Shown here one piece after another: positions 12,674 to 24,204 of a DNA stretch of 64,000 nucleotides. Under the pieces are notes generated by a model that ran no database searches, had not been told where the DNA came from, and saw only the letters and a program-made list of their open reading frames with translations. Positions within the stretch are counted from its first letter, which is position 1. Each line of letters opens with the position of its first letter. The translations under genes and the position numbers were made by a program. The stretch is from contig OX637291.1 of the NCBI GenBank assembly GCA_951799445.1, positions 11,038,501 through 11,102,500 on the forward strand. The letters are read 5' to 3'. This DNA comes from Pseudisothecium myosuroides. Its lineage: Eukaryota; Streptophyta; Bryopsida; Hypnales; Lembophyllaceae.

Positions 12674-14588
12674 TTAACCCCTAAAGTTCCATGACTATGT
12701 TTTCACCGAAAAACTCAAGAACTGCCATTTTTAGTACAAGTATCAAATTTTTGAAAAAAAAACTTTTTTGACACATGTAACCGTAGGATCTTATAGTAAA
12801 CTAGTTTTAGAAGATGTGGAAAAAATTTTAGAATTTTCCACCAAGTGGGTTGGAAGATATTAGCATTTGAATTGGCAAAAATCTTTTTTTTGTTCCTACG
12901 AAAAACAGGGCAGCTGCACTTCACAAGGTCACATTTGTATCAAAAAATGTTTAAAATGGTGGTGCTTCTTTGAATTATTTTTCCTAAACAAGTTGACTAC
13001 CATAACCTTAGGACAGGATCGGCAGAAATTAATTATTTTTATGAATGCCGGAAAAAAAAAAATGAAAATGAAAAATTGTCGAATTCAACAAAAATTAAAT
13101 GACCAAGTTGTTGTAAGAAAAGAAAATGTCCAATGTTAGTCCAAAAATCCAGAGACCATCTACCATCAAAAAACATTGATGGCAAAATGAAAGATTTTTT
13201 TCAATAATATATTGTGAAAATGAAGGGTGAAGAGGTCGTTTTTATAATAAAATCCATTGTCCATCATGAACCCTCAAAGTATATGGGATAGTTTGAAGAT
13301 GAAAACTTCACCATTCAATGTCAAAAGACAGGAATTGTGTTCAAAGTATAACTTCAGACCTTATTTTGGCATAGTAGAATAACTTTTTTTACAAAACTTT
13401 GAACTAAGTTAATGTAGTAAATCAAGCTAAATTTAATATTCAAAAATCCGTTTTAGATTTCAAGCCTCCAATCAAAAGTTATGAATAAATTTCAAAGGGG
13501 ATGTTTGAAGAAAATGTCCCTTCCAAACCCTCTTTGAAATCTGACCATAACTTTTGATTGGAGGCTTGAAATCTAAAACGGATTTTTGGAGTTGAAATTT
13601 AGCTTGATTTCTACATTAATTTAGTTCAAAGTTTTTTGAAAAAATTAATTCTACTATGCCAAAATGAGGTCTGAAATTCTACTTTGAATACAATTTTTGC
13701 TTTTGACTTAACTAAGAATGGTTGAGCTCCTAGTAATCCTAATTCACATATCCCACATTATTTGTTGTACCTCCTACCACCCCAATTGTATAAAAGAGTT
13801 TGTCTTCTCCACATTCACTTCATCAAATTGTGAGACTTTTGATGGAATGTGCCGAATATTTAAAAATTGATTAGAATGCGATATTGAATTTATAAAAATT
13901 AAATTTTAAAGTGCCGATTCTACTTTGGGAACTTTAATTAAATATTCGGCATCAATGTGCCGACCTTGCCCTATGGTCACGGTACATGTTTAAAAATTTT
14001 CAAATCCATTGGAATTGTACAATATATACAAAAAAATAGTAAGTAGAAAGAAGTAGAGAATGATCCAAAATACTAAATTGTTAAGAATTTAATTATGGAA
14101 TTAAAAAATGTCAATCCCAATGGTTATAATGTTGTAATAAACAACCTACATCCTATGAATTTATTTTTTTCAAAAAATATTAAAAATTGAGTTAAATAAA
14201 CAACTTCAAAGTTTATTTCAAAGTAGAGAATCTATAACTGCCCGCAAACTAAAAAACCTCATAACTTTTTACTCATTGGTTGAAATGGAATGATTTAAAG
14301 CTTTCCACGTATATATAACTCTAGAAAACCAATTTCAAATTTTCATTTTTGAAAAAAGTGATTTTTTCAGATCTGCCTGGACTGCCCGCCTGGTGAAAAA
14401 AGTAACATATTAGGCCATAACTTTTGACTCCTATTTCAAAATGTCATGAAATTAGTGCACATGAAAGATATTCCTCATCCCCACCTTCTATTAAAATTTC
14501 AGCTTAAAATATGAAAATCTCTAGTCACATGTACCAACTCAAAATTGCTATGTTGCTAAAAATAGCAGGCTGGTCCTTTAGGGGTTAA
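12674..14588 (-). repeat. CCCCTAAAG/TTAA-family repeat, interrupted
   Basis: Starts TTAACCCCTAAAGTTCC and ends GGTCCTTTAGGGGTTAA. The total is 1.9 kb because a 982-bp hairpin element sits at 13001-13982; without it the copy is ~0.93 kb like its relatives. The sequence on both sides of the insertion lines up with the uninterrupted copy at 6218-7136. Confidence 0.85.
13001..13982. mobile_element. Hairpin DNA element with ~24-bp TIRs and TAC duplication
   Basis: Terminal inverted repeats CATAACCTTAGGACAGG... and CGTGACCATAGGGCAAGG..., both running into a TCGGCA block, are flanked by TAC on each side (12998-13000 and 13983-13985). The uninterrupted relative at ~6525 reads GGCTACATGC at the junction, which confirms the empty site. 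A large internal inverted repeat (about 13325-13500 against 13525-13700, marked by CAAGCCTCCAATCAAAAG and its complement) forms a ~170-bp-arm hairpin. No transposase; non-autonomous. Superfamily not assigned. Confidence 0.8.
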
Positions 14589-15206
14589 AAGAATACGATT
14601 TACATTGAAAATTCAATCTATTTTGAATATTCATCAAGAATAAAACCTTGTAGCATTTCCAAATCAAGTAGTGTACTTATGCTAAATTTCATTATTAGTG
14701 TAGCTCACAAGCTTAAATGATAGCTCCTAGAAGGTAAATTTTAGCTTTGTAAACAATAGAGACAAGTGTACTATATGCAAATTTAATCATCAATTTGGCT
14801 TGATTTGCCAATGGAGTTGTTTAGGTGAGCATGGTTGATTAACCCCTAAAAGATCAAGGCTCATTTTGGACTGTCACTTTTCAGGCCAGCAAGGAAAAAA
14901 TGAAAAAAGAAAGTTTTTTCTTAGAATTCAACCGTACAAATTTGTACTAGACTTCTCTAGGAATGCGTGGAAAAAAAAATTTAGACTTTGACCGCACAAA
15001 TTGAAAGATTATAATGTTTTAAGTTAGGGAAATTTTTTTTTCTGACCTTGCTCGACAAGGCCAACAGACCTTAATTCTTCCTAAAGTGAGATTTTTACAC
15101 TATATATGGTATTTTCTTACATTTTCATCTTGTATCATGTAAATTATATACTTTAGAATTATGTCCGAAGACCAGCTGTAGTCCATGTTTTCTTTGGAAT
15201 AAATAA
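14589..15206. other. AT-rich spacer with one isolated repeat terminus
   Basis: Contains a TTAACCCCTAAAAG terminus near 14839 of the dispersed CCCCTAAAG family without a matching partner, probably a decayed or truncated copy. No gene. Confidence 0.45.
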
Positions 15207-16126
15207 TTGAACCCTTAAAGTTCCATTATCCCTATAGGTGCCAAAATGTGACTTTGGGTAGATTCATACATTCTCAATATTCATTGTAATTTTCTAAAAC
15301 TTTTTTGAAGCTAGAAAATACATAAGCTTCCTAAGAATATAATTTTTATTTCAATCGATGCTTGGGAGAAAAAGTTATGGCACAATAAGCCAAAAATAGA
15401 GGTTGGTAGGTAGCACAAAAAAAATCACAAAAAGTCAAAATAAATTATTTTTTTTTCCTAAGGTTTTATATTTCTATCTACATGTGACAATTTTGATTCA
15501 TTCTATTTGGACTAGTGATGAGAATTTTATAGACAATCTTGTTTTTCAAGCAATTGAAGCATCTTCTTCAAAAAATAACTTATAGGATTAATTTTTGAAT
15601 GCAAATTTCACAATTTTTCACAATTTTTTTTATAAGGTTAAGTATTCTTGCAAGAAGAATCTTACTATTGGGATTATTATTTTCAATCTCATCTTAGAGC
15701 TATAAACAATTTAGTTTTTCGTTCAATCTTAACCTACGTTTACTTAACAATTTTTTAAAGAATGAAATGAAGTGTGTTTGGTTTGAATTTTTTTCCAAAA
15801 TTTCAACTCAATTCTTCAACATAATATTTTTTAGAAATTTAAAGTATGTAATGCAAAAAAATTCCACAAATGGCAGTTGAAGTCATCTAAAATTGCAAGA
15901 CAACGTCCCAAAAAACCTTTTTTCCAGTTTAGACTACTAATATCTTCCAATCTATATGGTCAAACTTCATGAAATTCTTACCACATGATTAGAGACAATT
16001 CAAGTACAAGATCCTACGGTTCGATTCTAAGAAACATATTTTTCCATTTTCTTGGGCGAACACAATAGAAATGGTGGTTTTGAGTGTTTTTTGACAAAAA
16101 AATGGCCTCAGGACTTTAGAGGTTAA
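15207..16126 (+). repeat. Divergent CCCCTAAAG-family repeat
   Basis: About 920 bp from TTGAACCCTTAAAGTTCC to GGACTTTAGAGGTTAA, same length and internal order as the better copies (AAAGTTATGGC motif, TTTTTGACAAAAAAATGGC near the right end). More diverged than the others; one terminus has lost the TTAA form. Confidence 0.6.
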
Positions 16127-16727
16127 GTTTCACTTGCACTTCACAAGCTAGCTTCATCCATTTCAATAAGGTGGAAATCCCCTAAACTAATACTTTTTGC
16201 TACTAAATCCAATTGCTATTATAAGACTATTCAAATTTTTATATTTCTTTATTGGCAAGTAAAAAGAGGTTCCAAACTCCAAAGCAACAGAAAAAAAACA
16301 TTTAAATACCGTATACACAAGTTGTAAAGGGTCAAATTGTCTTTAATGGATGTTCTAAACTCGCTTCTTCAACATATGTACATATTGATTTTGAAGATGT
16401 ATACATAGTGACGATGGCGGTTTTTTGTCAGTGGTACATTTAGGGGTGCCAGCAAAGATCGCTTTCCAGTACTGCCCAAAATCAACATTTTGAATACTTT
16501 AATTAATCATAAAGTTGTCTTGTGTTTGTGAACTTGTGTAAGAGGAAGGTTCAACTAAGAATAGAACAAAACAAACACAGCACCAAAACTCAATTAGACC
16601 TGAGTTTAGGTGCTTGAGGGAGTTTCGTCCTGTGTTTTTCCCAAACTTTGGCTCCTATCCCCCCTTGCACACACTTTACGATTAATTGTATTGTATGCAC
16701 AAGTTACGAAGGGTAAAATTGTCTTTA
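16127..16727. other. Spacer with a segment repeated near 30320
   Basis: No gene. The stretch ~16376-16493 (ATGTACATATTGATTTTG, TACATAGTGACGATGGC, GGTACATTTAGGGGTGCCAGC) recurs at ~30320-30430 on the other side of the nested insertion, so it is a repeat or duplicated segment. Confidence 0.55.
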
Positions 16728-16889
16728 GAGCATCCCCACCAAGGGGATGTTGTATCCCTATCCGGATAAGTTTCATCCGGATAGGAAAGAATTCCCCCCC
16801 ACCAACATTCCCTACCCCAAAAAATTTAGAGAGAGGGGGGTTCTGAATCCCGTAATAGAGGATGGCATATAGAAAACTGGAGCATGGTA

Positions 16890-17148
16890 TGTTGGAGTAC
16901 GCTCTTAAACCTTGCACATACAAGTTCATCCATCAACACTGATTCATCCATACGTAGTGGCTTTAATCTCATTAGCCTCTAAACTACTGTAATTAATTGT
17001 ATCATGGCTGTACATACTTAGTGGTAATTACTGCATGCTTAGTGTTTCCCTTAATGGTCTGAGAGTGGGTATTACTCCCCTTTCTCTCTCCAATTGTATA
17101 AGTCCAGTTTGGCTTCAGACTAAGTTAATTCAACCAGTGAATTCAACA
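16890..17148 (+). repeat. 5' LTR of the Copia element
   Basis: 259 bp starting TGTTGGAGTACGC and ending GAATTCAACA. Differs from the 3' LTR at about seven positions by eye, all transitions (~97% identity). Acts as promoter and poly(A) region for the element. Confidence 0.95.
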
Positions 17149-17161
17149 TGGTATCAGAGCA
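17149..17161 (+). other. Primer binding site
   Basis: TGGTATCAGAGC directly after the 5' LTR is the usual Copia primer site complementary to the 3' end of initiator methionine tRNA. Confidence 0.9.
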
Positions 17162-17299
17162 GGTTGTATGAGAGAGTAGAACACAGTAGCATTCATGGAG
17201 AGAAAGTAACGACGTTAGAAAAGAGTTAGAAATCGAGAGAGAGAGAAACATAATAGAGACAGTGAGCGCTGCTCCTGAGAATCGAGAGAAGTTAGAGCG

Positions 17300-17683
17300 A
17301 TGGCTGAGAACTCGAGTTTGGCATTTAGAGAGGGAGACAAACTGAAGGGACTGGCCAACTATTACGTATGGGCATTGAAACTGAGAGTAGTATTGTGAGC
17401 GGAAGGGTTGTGGGCTATCACGGAGACTGAATAGACTCCAGTCACATTTCCTGTTACGATTGAGGGCGAAGCATTGATTGAAGCCCAGTTGAAGAAGAAG
17501 AAAGTTATAGCAAACAGACTACTCCTTATGTTTGTATCTGACGATCTCATTGATATTGTTGCAGAGCACACAGATCCAGCGGCAACATGGAAGGCACTAA
17601 AAGACCAATTCAATGCAGGCGATCAACCGCAGATTCTTACACTAATGGGGCAACTGCAATCGCTCCGCATGAACGAGGGAGAC
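17300..17683 (+). pseudogene. Copia gag, N-terminal part
   Basis: Reads from an ATG in a frame with Copia gag features: DKLKGLANYYVWALKL (the 'W' of the common NYxxWxxxM motif), then IANRLLLMFVSDDLID and TWKALKDQFNAG. Two in-frame stops occur (TGA at 17396, TAG at 17432). The frame runs to MNEGD at 17683, where the nested insertion begins. It resumes in the same frame at 25067 with SIDNYVKKARELKNRL, so the original protein can be followed across the break. Confidence 0.9.
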
Positions 17684-18194
17684 TGTGGGCGCTAGATTAC
17701 CCACCCTTGGTAATAAAGCGAACACCGACCAGGTTCTATGCCTTTATCCACAATTTTTAATATATGGGGGTGATGTGAACGCGGTCCACTGTGCCTTCCA
17801 AGCAATGGATCTTTTTTGCTAACGTTTCCTAAGTGTCGTGGATGGCAGCAAATAATTAGAATGCATGTAATAACTCACAAGGTAACTGCAAGCTCAGGGG
17901 TAATGGTAAACTTCTAACTCCCTAACTATCTATCCTATGTCGAGGGTCGACTGGGTAGTTGGCGTCATTTTTAACGTCCCTAACTACGTAAAAAGCACTA
18001 CTAGAAAAGGGGGCCCTAATCAACAGAAAATCAATGCACTTACGTTGATTACAACAAAAAAAATTGAGCTCTGTTGATTTGGTTGTCCTCCAAACATCAA
18101 TCAACATGATTTGGTTGATTTGAACAAAAAAAAAATTTGCTCAGTTGATTCAGCAATCCTCTCAACATCATTTTCATTTTTCCACATATTGTAA

Positions 18195-19995
18195 TAGTAA
18201 GATAGGGTCGGCCAAAAATAATTATTTAAAAGTATGCCAAAAAATAAATAAAATGAATAAGAAAAAATGTCAAATTCAACAAAAAAATAAATAATCAAAA
18301 TTTTGTAAAAAATAAAAATGTCCAATATTAGTGGAAAAGTCCAAAATAAAGTCCAATGACCATCTAAAATCAAGATATTCTATATGGCAAGGTGATGGAC
18401 TTATGGTGACTTCCAAAAATAATTGGCTATTATATAAATTGTTTTAATAAACTAAGAAATTGAAAATATTAAGAGAAATTTTGACATGTTGTATAAAAGG
18501 GATTCTACCTTTATATACAATTTCACTTAGAATGGATTATATTTAGACTTATTATTATTTGAATGAAATTTTTATGGAAAAATAATTTTTTTGTGAAAAG
18601 TCAAAATGTCTCATTTCTTTTTATAGGAAGAATGTGCATCTTGACTAGAATCACATACTACAAGATCCACGAATATTGGATTTTTATTGATTGATATCTT
18701 ATTGATTAAAATTTGACTTTTTAATTTTTCACTCCATAAATTGCAAATATGTTTGATATACATAGTTATTTGAAGTTATTTTGAATTTTTATTGTATTTT
18801 TTTGCAATCTATGGAATGAAAAATAAAAAGTAAAAATTTTGAGGTCAAATTCTAATCAATAAGATTTCAATCCATAAAATTCAATCAATAAAAATTTAAA
18901 ATTCATGGAACTTATAATATGTAATTCTAGTGAAGATGTATATTCATCCTATAAAAAGAAATGAGACATTTTCACTGTTCACAAAAAAATTATTTTTACA
19001 TAAAAACTTCATTCAAATAATAATAGGTCTAAATATAATCCATTCTAAGTGAAATTGTAGAATCCCTTTTGTACAACAATATTCCCAATTTTCACTTCAC
19101 AATTTTAGTTTCTCAATTTATGAGAGCAATTTATATAGTGGCCCCAACTACTACTAGGAGTCACCATTTTTCATTGACATTTAGGAAAAATGATAGTCGA
19201 GAGGTTGTTTTTACAATGAAATCCATTGTTCATCATGAATTATCAAAGAATATGGGATAATTTGAAGATGAGAGCTTGACCGCTCATTGTCAAAATGTAG
19301 GAATTGTGTACAAAGTAGAATTTCAAACCTCATTTTGGCATAATAGAATATCTTTTTTCAAAGCACTTTGAACTAAAAAAAGTTGTGAAATCAAGTCAAA
19401 TTTCATCTCCAAAAAACCGTTTGATGTTTCAAGCCTCCAATCAAAAGATATGGACAAATTTCAAAGTGGGTGTTTGAAATTGTCAAAAAAAATGTCCCTT
19501 CCAACCCCTCTCTCAAATTTGTCCATAACTTTTAATTGGAGGCTTCAAATCTGAAACGGATTTTTGGAGATGAAATTTAGATTCATTTTCTACAATAACT
19601 TAGTCCAAAGTTTTTTGAAAAAAATAATTCTACAATGCCTAAATGAGGTCTGAAATTCTACTAAAACTACAATTCCTACTTTTGACTTAAGTATGAGCGG
19701 TTGAGCTTCAACTATTCCTCACTCTTTACAAATCCCATATGGTTTGTCCTACCTCCTACCACCTCACTTGTATAAAGGCCTTGTCTTCCCCTCTCTTCAA
19801 ACACCAAGGTAAGCTACATTCAAAGTTAAATTGGAATATATGTTGAATTATTTGGAATGTAGTGGTGAATTTTGGCATTCAAAGCTCTACAGTAGTATAT
19901 ACTTATTTAATTAATTTGAATATAATGTTGGATTTTTTAAAGTTAAATTTTAAATTTAAGAATTTAATTTGGAAACTTTAATTAATTATTTAATA
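18195..19995. repeat. Hairpin-family sequence inside the CACTA element
   Basis: The left part (GATAGGGTCGGCC, then TGCCAAAAAATAAATA) matches the start of the 13001-13982 element. A ~180-bp-arm hairpin at ~19300-19690 (CAAGCCTCCAATCAAAAG against its complement) is the same as that element's core. A second, different inverted repeat lies at ~18530-18690 against ~18905-19058 (CACTTAGAATGGATTATATTTAGAC and complement, AAATGAGACATTTT shared), probably another small insertion. No coding. Confidence 0.7.
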
Positions 19996-20011
19996 TCAAT
20001 TTGTTGATTGC

Positions 20012-20104
20012 TGACGTGGCAATTAAATCCGTTTGGCCGTTTCTACTGACGTGGCAGTCTTGCCTGCGTGGCAAGTTCAACCTATGTGGCAGCTTACGTG
20101 GCAA
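20012..20104 (+). repeat. Cluster of five RYGTGGCA motifs
   Basis: TGACGTGGCA (20012), TGACGTGGCA (20047), TGCGTGGCA (20065), TATGTGGCA (20084) and TACGTGGCA (20095) occur within 93 bp. ACGTGGC is the core of plant G-box/ABRE sites bound by bZIP factors. In this place, near the right end of a CACTA element, they are at least as likely to be subterminal transposase-binding repeats. Confidence 0.55.
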
Positions 20105-20339
20105 ATTATTCAATAATAATAATAATTTTTTCACTGTGACCGAATCAAGATATAAAATCAACATAGAAGTGTTGATTTTTGTCCGAATCAAAATGTCCTA
20201 ATCCACTGTCCAAAATAACATATATTTTTTGATTTTCTTGTTGAATCGGACACTAAATTTTCTAGTAGTGAAGGGGAACCCCTATGTTCCTTCCATGAAC
20301 CTCCAAGGCTATCTTGGGTTTTTAAAACTCCACCTAGAA

Positions 20340-21260
20340 GTTCTATTTTTAAAAGCTACCCCTAAAGTTCCAACTTTGGAATGTAACTCTAGATTTTACT
20401 TCTTTAACTTGATTCTAAATATTAACTACCGACTTTTGCTCTATGTTTTGACTTTTGACTCTAGGTTTCTATTCCTAAATTAACTCTAAGATTTACCCTT
20501 GAATTATAACTCTATGTTTTAACTTTTAACTCTAAGTTTTTATTCCTAAATTAACTCTAAACTCTACCCTTGAATTTTAACTCTAGGTTTTTGACTTTTA
20601 ACTCTAAATTTTACTTCTAAAATTAATCCCAAATCTTAACCTCTAGGTTTGACTCTACGTTTTCACTTTGACTCTAGATTTTTTCTACTTCCAACAACTA
20701 ACTCTAACTTTAACTTCTACCTCTAACTTTTAACTTCTACTTTTAGCTTTTCACTCTAACTTTTTACTCCCCAATTGACTCTAAAGTTTAACCTTTAAAT
20801 TTAATCTTAACTTTTGACTTTTGACTTTTGACTTTCTACTTCCAACTTTAATCCTATCGTTTTAATCCTCGTTTAACTCTAAGTGTTATCCTCCTAAATT
20901 TAATTCCAACTTTTAACTCTAGGGCTTAACTTCTAAACTTACTTCCACAATTTACTCTGAGTTTTGACTTCTAATTTTAACTCTATTTCTAACTCAAAAA
21001 TCTACTCGTAATTTCTACCTCCAACATTTAGTCTAAAGTTTTACTTTTTAATTTCTACTTCCCACTCGGATTTTTTACTCCTAATTAACACTAAACTTCC
21101 TTTTCTAAACTACCCTAAGGTTTCACTGGAAATTTTAACCCCCTAAGTTAAACTTCCAAATTAATTCTACTTTTTAACTTCCCAAAGTTAACTCTAGATT
21201 TTGACCTTAGAATTTTAACTTTAAGAAATAAAATGTAAATTGATTCTAATTCTAACCGCT
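20340..21260. repeat. Degenerate AACTCTAA / TTTTGACT tract
   Basis: Around 0.9 kb is built of irregular repeats of words such as TTAACTCTA(A/G), TTTTGACTTTT and CCTAAATTAACTC, spaced roughly 15-25 bases apart. No frame is conserved. It looks like an old short-unit tandem array that has decayed. Confidence 0.65.
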
Positions 21261-22380
21261 AATTAATCCCTAATTTTAATCCTAAATTCTCTTTCTAATT
21301 TAAACCCCTAAGGTCCGTCCATGATTCTTTTTGGATGATTTTTATTCAAAATTCCTCCGTCCTACCCCCTACCGCTTAACTTAGCCTAACGCGGTCAGTT
21401 TACGGTCGAATCTTAATTATAAGATGTTTTCGAAAACCTCTATTTCTAATCTATCAACTTTTGAATCTAAACTTCTAATTTACACTAATCTCGGATGCTA
21501 ATCACGCTCTAAGGGCTGATTAGGAAAATAAATGCTAATTAGGGAGAAACATCAAAGATTAAATAAAAAACTCACCTCTTCACTACCGGTTTCAGAAATA
21601 ACTTCGTCCACGTCCATGTGTACATCCTCATGCTCCATGGTAATCTTTGGTTTTTGTTTGATTTTTCAAGCTCACCGCTTATTTAGAAAATATTACAATT
21701 TTTGATGATCTAAACTCTTTCTTTCTTCTTTTCCCTTCTTTTCTTTCTTCCTCTCTCCTTCTACACTAGTACTATTCCACCTAAGCTTTTATGAGTCTTA
21801 CACTATGGTCTCAAACTTCAAGGAGGTTTTTAAGATGCCAACTATCCTCTTACACAATTTTGCCTTTGTGTCATCCTAATCCTTCTCTCAACGGTCACCA
21901 CAAATTCTCAAGATTTTTTCTTAGGTCGACCTATTCTAAGCCTAGGTCATTATTCATCGTCTCTCTCACCTCTCCCATATTTCATTCAATTTTTCTCTAC
22001 CCTTCCTCCATTGTGTGTAGAGTGTTTTGTAGTTGTTGGTGAAGATGAGACTTCTTTGTGTGCAGGTACGGTGGTGCTCCGCTCTTTTTTCCCTTCTCCC
22101 TTTTTGATTTTAGACCCTAATCCCTACCCCAATCCCTACTTAGCAATAGGTCAGCCTCCCATTCTCCTTTGTTTTGTTTATCTTGTCTTTATTTTGTTTT
22201 GGTGTGAGAGAAAAAGGAGTCCAAAAATGGGGACCGAACTGGGGCCCCAACTGCCTGCCGGACCAAGCCTGGCCTCCCGGCTGGTTGGCTAGCTAGCTGC
22301 TGGGGGGTCGGGTTCAACAAAATAAATAAATAAATATATATATATTTTTTTTCTTTTGATATTCTGATGATGTGACCTGG

Positions 22381-22585
22381 TCTGCTTGGTTCTCGACTTG
22401 ATCTGGTCTATTTTGGCTCTTGACTTGATCTGGTCTATTTGGTTCTTGACTGATCTGGTTTGTTTGGTTCTCGACTTGATCTGGTCTGTTCTGGCTCTCG
22501 ACTTGATCTGGTCTATTTGGTTCTTGACTGATTTGGTCTGTTTGGTTCTCGACTTGATCTGGTCTCTTTTGGCTCTGGACCTTGA
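22381..22585 (+). repeat. Minisatellite, 25-27-bp units in a three-unit higher order
   Basis: Units around GACTTGATCTGGTCT alternate as 26, 27 and 25 bp (GGTTCTCGACTTG..., TGGCTCTTGACTTG..., GGTTCTTGACTGAT...), repeating as a ~78-bp triplet about 2.7 times. Open frames on both strands here are by-products of the repeat. Confidence 0.85.
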
Positions 22586-22599
22586 CCACTAAGGAAAAA

Positions 22600-22860
22600 C
22601 TGGATTTTTGGCAAACTAGATTTTTGGTGAACTAAGGGAAAAAACTTGGGGAAAATAAAACTTGGGGAAAATAGAACTTGGGAAAAATAGGACTTGAGGG
22701 AAATAGAACTTGGGAAAAATAAACTTGGGGAAAAATAGGACTTGAGGGAAATAGAACTTGGGGAAAATAAGACTTGGGGAACAACTAGACTCACTAAACA
22801 CTTGGGGAGCAACTTAGACACACTAAACACTTGGGGAACAACTAAACTAAAGAAAACTTT
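22600..22860 (+). repeat. Tandem repeat of ~15-17 bp (AAATAGAACTTGGGGA)
   Basis: Successive variants of AAAATAGAACTTGGG, AATAGGACTTGAGGG and ACTTGGGGAACAACTAGAC. Directly follows the 78-bp array. Non-coding. Confidence 0.75.
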
Positions 22861-23096
22861 GGGATTAATCAAACTTCACTACATGCAAAGGAACCTACAC
22901 ATCTTGGAAGCTAAACCCTAGAGGTTTCCACAAAGGTCTTGGAAACTAGACTTTGGAACTAAACACGGGGGAGGTGCAAAGCTTCGCCGTTAGATTGGTT
23001 TTAACACCAACTTTAGGACTTCTTGACACCTCGGGGGTTCAAAGCTCCGTCGTCTACACTTTTAATACACGCTTTAGGACTTCAACTTTGTCACTA

Positions 23097-23345
23097 GTTC
23101 AAAGCTTCGCCGTCCCGGAGGGAGGTCCACTCAACAAGGAGAAGATTAGAAGAGGGTTTGGGATAACTTTAGAAAACATGCACAAAGGAGGTTCAAAGCT
23201 TCGCCGTCCCGAAGGTGGGTCCACTCAACAAGGAGAAGATTAGAAGAGGGTTTGGGATAACTTTAAAAAACATGCACAAAGGAGGTTCAAAACTTCGCCG
23301 TCCCGGAGGGGGTGTCCACTCAACAAGGAGAAGGTTAGAAAAGGG
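23097..23345 (+). repeat. 93-bp tandem repeat, ~2.7 copies
   Basis: Copies start at about 23097, 23190 and 23284 with GTTCAAAGCTTCGCCGTCCC, then CCACTCAACAAGGAGAAG and ACATGCACAAAGGAG. Shorter versions of the first motif (AAAGCTTCGCCGT, AAAGCTCCGTCGT) lie upstream from 22975. Non-coding part of the 7.4-kb element. Confidence 0.85.
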
Positions 23346-24182
23346 TGTAAGAAAAACACAAAAAAAAAACACACAAGTTAGACCACGTGGCAATACAAAG
23401 CTCACACGCTAAAGGCCACCCAAAGCGGCATCGCCAAGGTACGGTGGGGGGTGACTTTAGGATTAGTGCAAGATACAAAAAAGACTCTTAAACTTCACAA
23501 GTTAGACCACAACACGTACAAGAAGGAGAGAGAGGCTCTCCACTTACAACAAGGTACCAAAAACTTCACAAAAGAGTACACAAAGCAAGGTAGAAGGACC
23601 CCCAAGGACCTTCAAAGCTTGAAAATAAGCAACAATGGAGCCAAAAGTGCTCCGAAAACACCGTAGAGGTTTTTGGCTTCAAACGCCAAAATATCCAAAA
23701 TAACTTGGACCCACGAATCCAAAACAAGAATTGGGGGTTGTTTTAGAGAGAGAAATGGGGCCCTTATATAGGTTTCCCAAGGGCTCACCCCTCTCTCTAA
23801 AGCTCTAAGGTAACCTTATCAACGGGGATTTTCATCCTCATCCTCAAAGATTTTCATCCTACATCCTAAATTTTTACTTCTACCATCTATGCTGGACCAA
23901 CATCCTAACTTTTGGAGATTAGCTCCAATCGCCAAACGGATTGCGCCGTTGGATCCAGATTGCCGTGTTTAGTCCTAGATCCCCCTACCCCTCGTACTAA
24001 GGCCAAAAATCCATCGTAGGCTAATTTAGTTTAAAAACCAAATTGTGGTAAAATCCTAGATCTTGGGGGTCTCCTATTTTGAGAAATGTGAATAGCCTAG
24101 GGTCTCCGGTAGGTGCGAGAGAGTCGCGAAGGACTTTTGATTGACTTCGTTTCGCCATCATATGGGCCCGGGGTGCCGGTCA

Positions 24183-24204
24183 ACGTGGCGGGGACCCCGC
24201 CACG
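24183..24204. repeat. GC-rich perfect palindrome
   Basis: CGTGGCGGGG and its exact complement are separated by one base, forming a 10-bp-stem hairpin in a local GC-rich stretch. Function unknown. Confidence 0.6.

Larger units (their letters stand above)
17996..20270. mobile_element. Non-autonomous CACTA element
   Basis: Termini CACTACTAGAAAA and TTTTCTAGTAGTG form the standard plant CACTA inverted repeat, flanked by AAG on both sides. Subterminal GTTGATT copies occur near both ends (about 18014-18125 and ~20170-20180), as expected for transposase binding arrays. No CACTA transposase. The interior is mostly hairpin-element sequence related to the element at 13001. Confidence 0.88.

Noticed and set aside
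17996..20270. Possible transposase inside the CACTA element
   Set aside because: No open frame above ~90 codons and no TnpA/TnpD-like motif; the interior is hairpin-repeat sequence.
22314..22872. Repetitive open frames (NRPDQVE and PKFYFPQV type repeats)
   Set aside because: Produced by the minisatellites at 22381-22585 and 22600-22860, whose unit lengths vary and do not keep frame.
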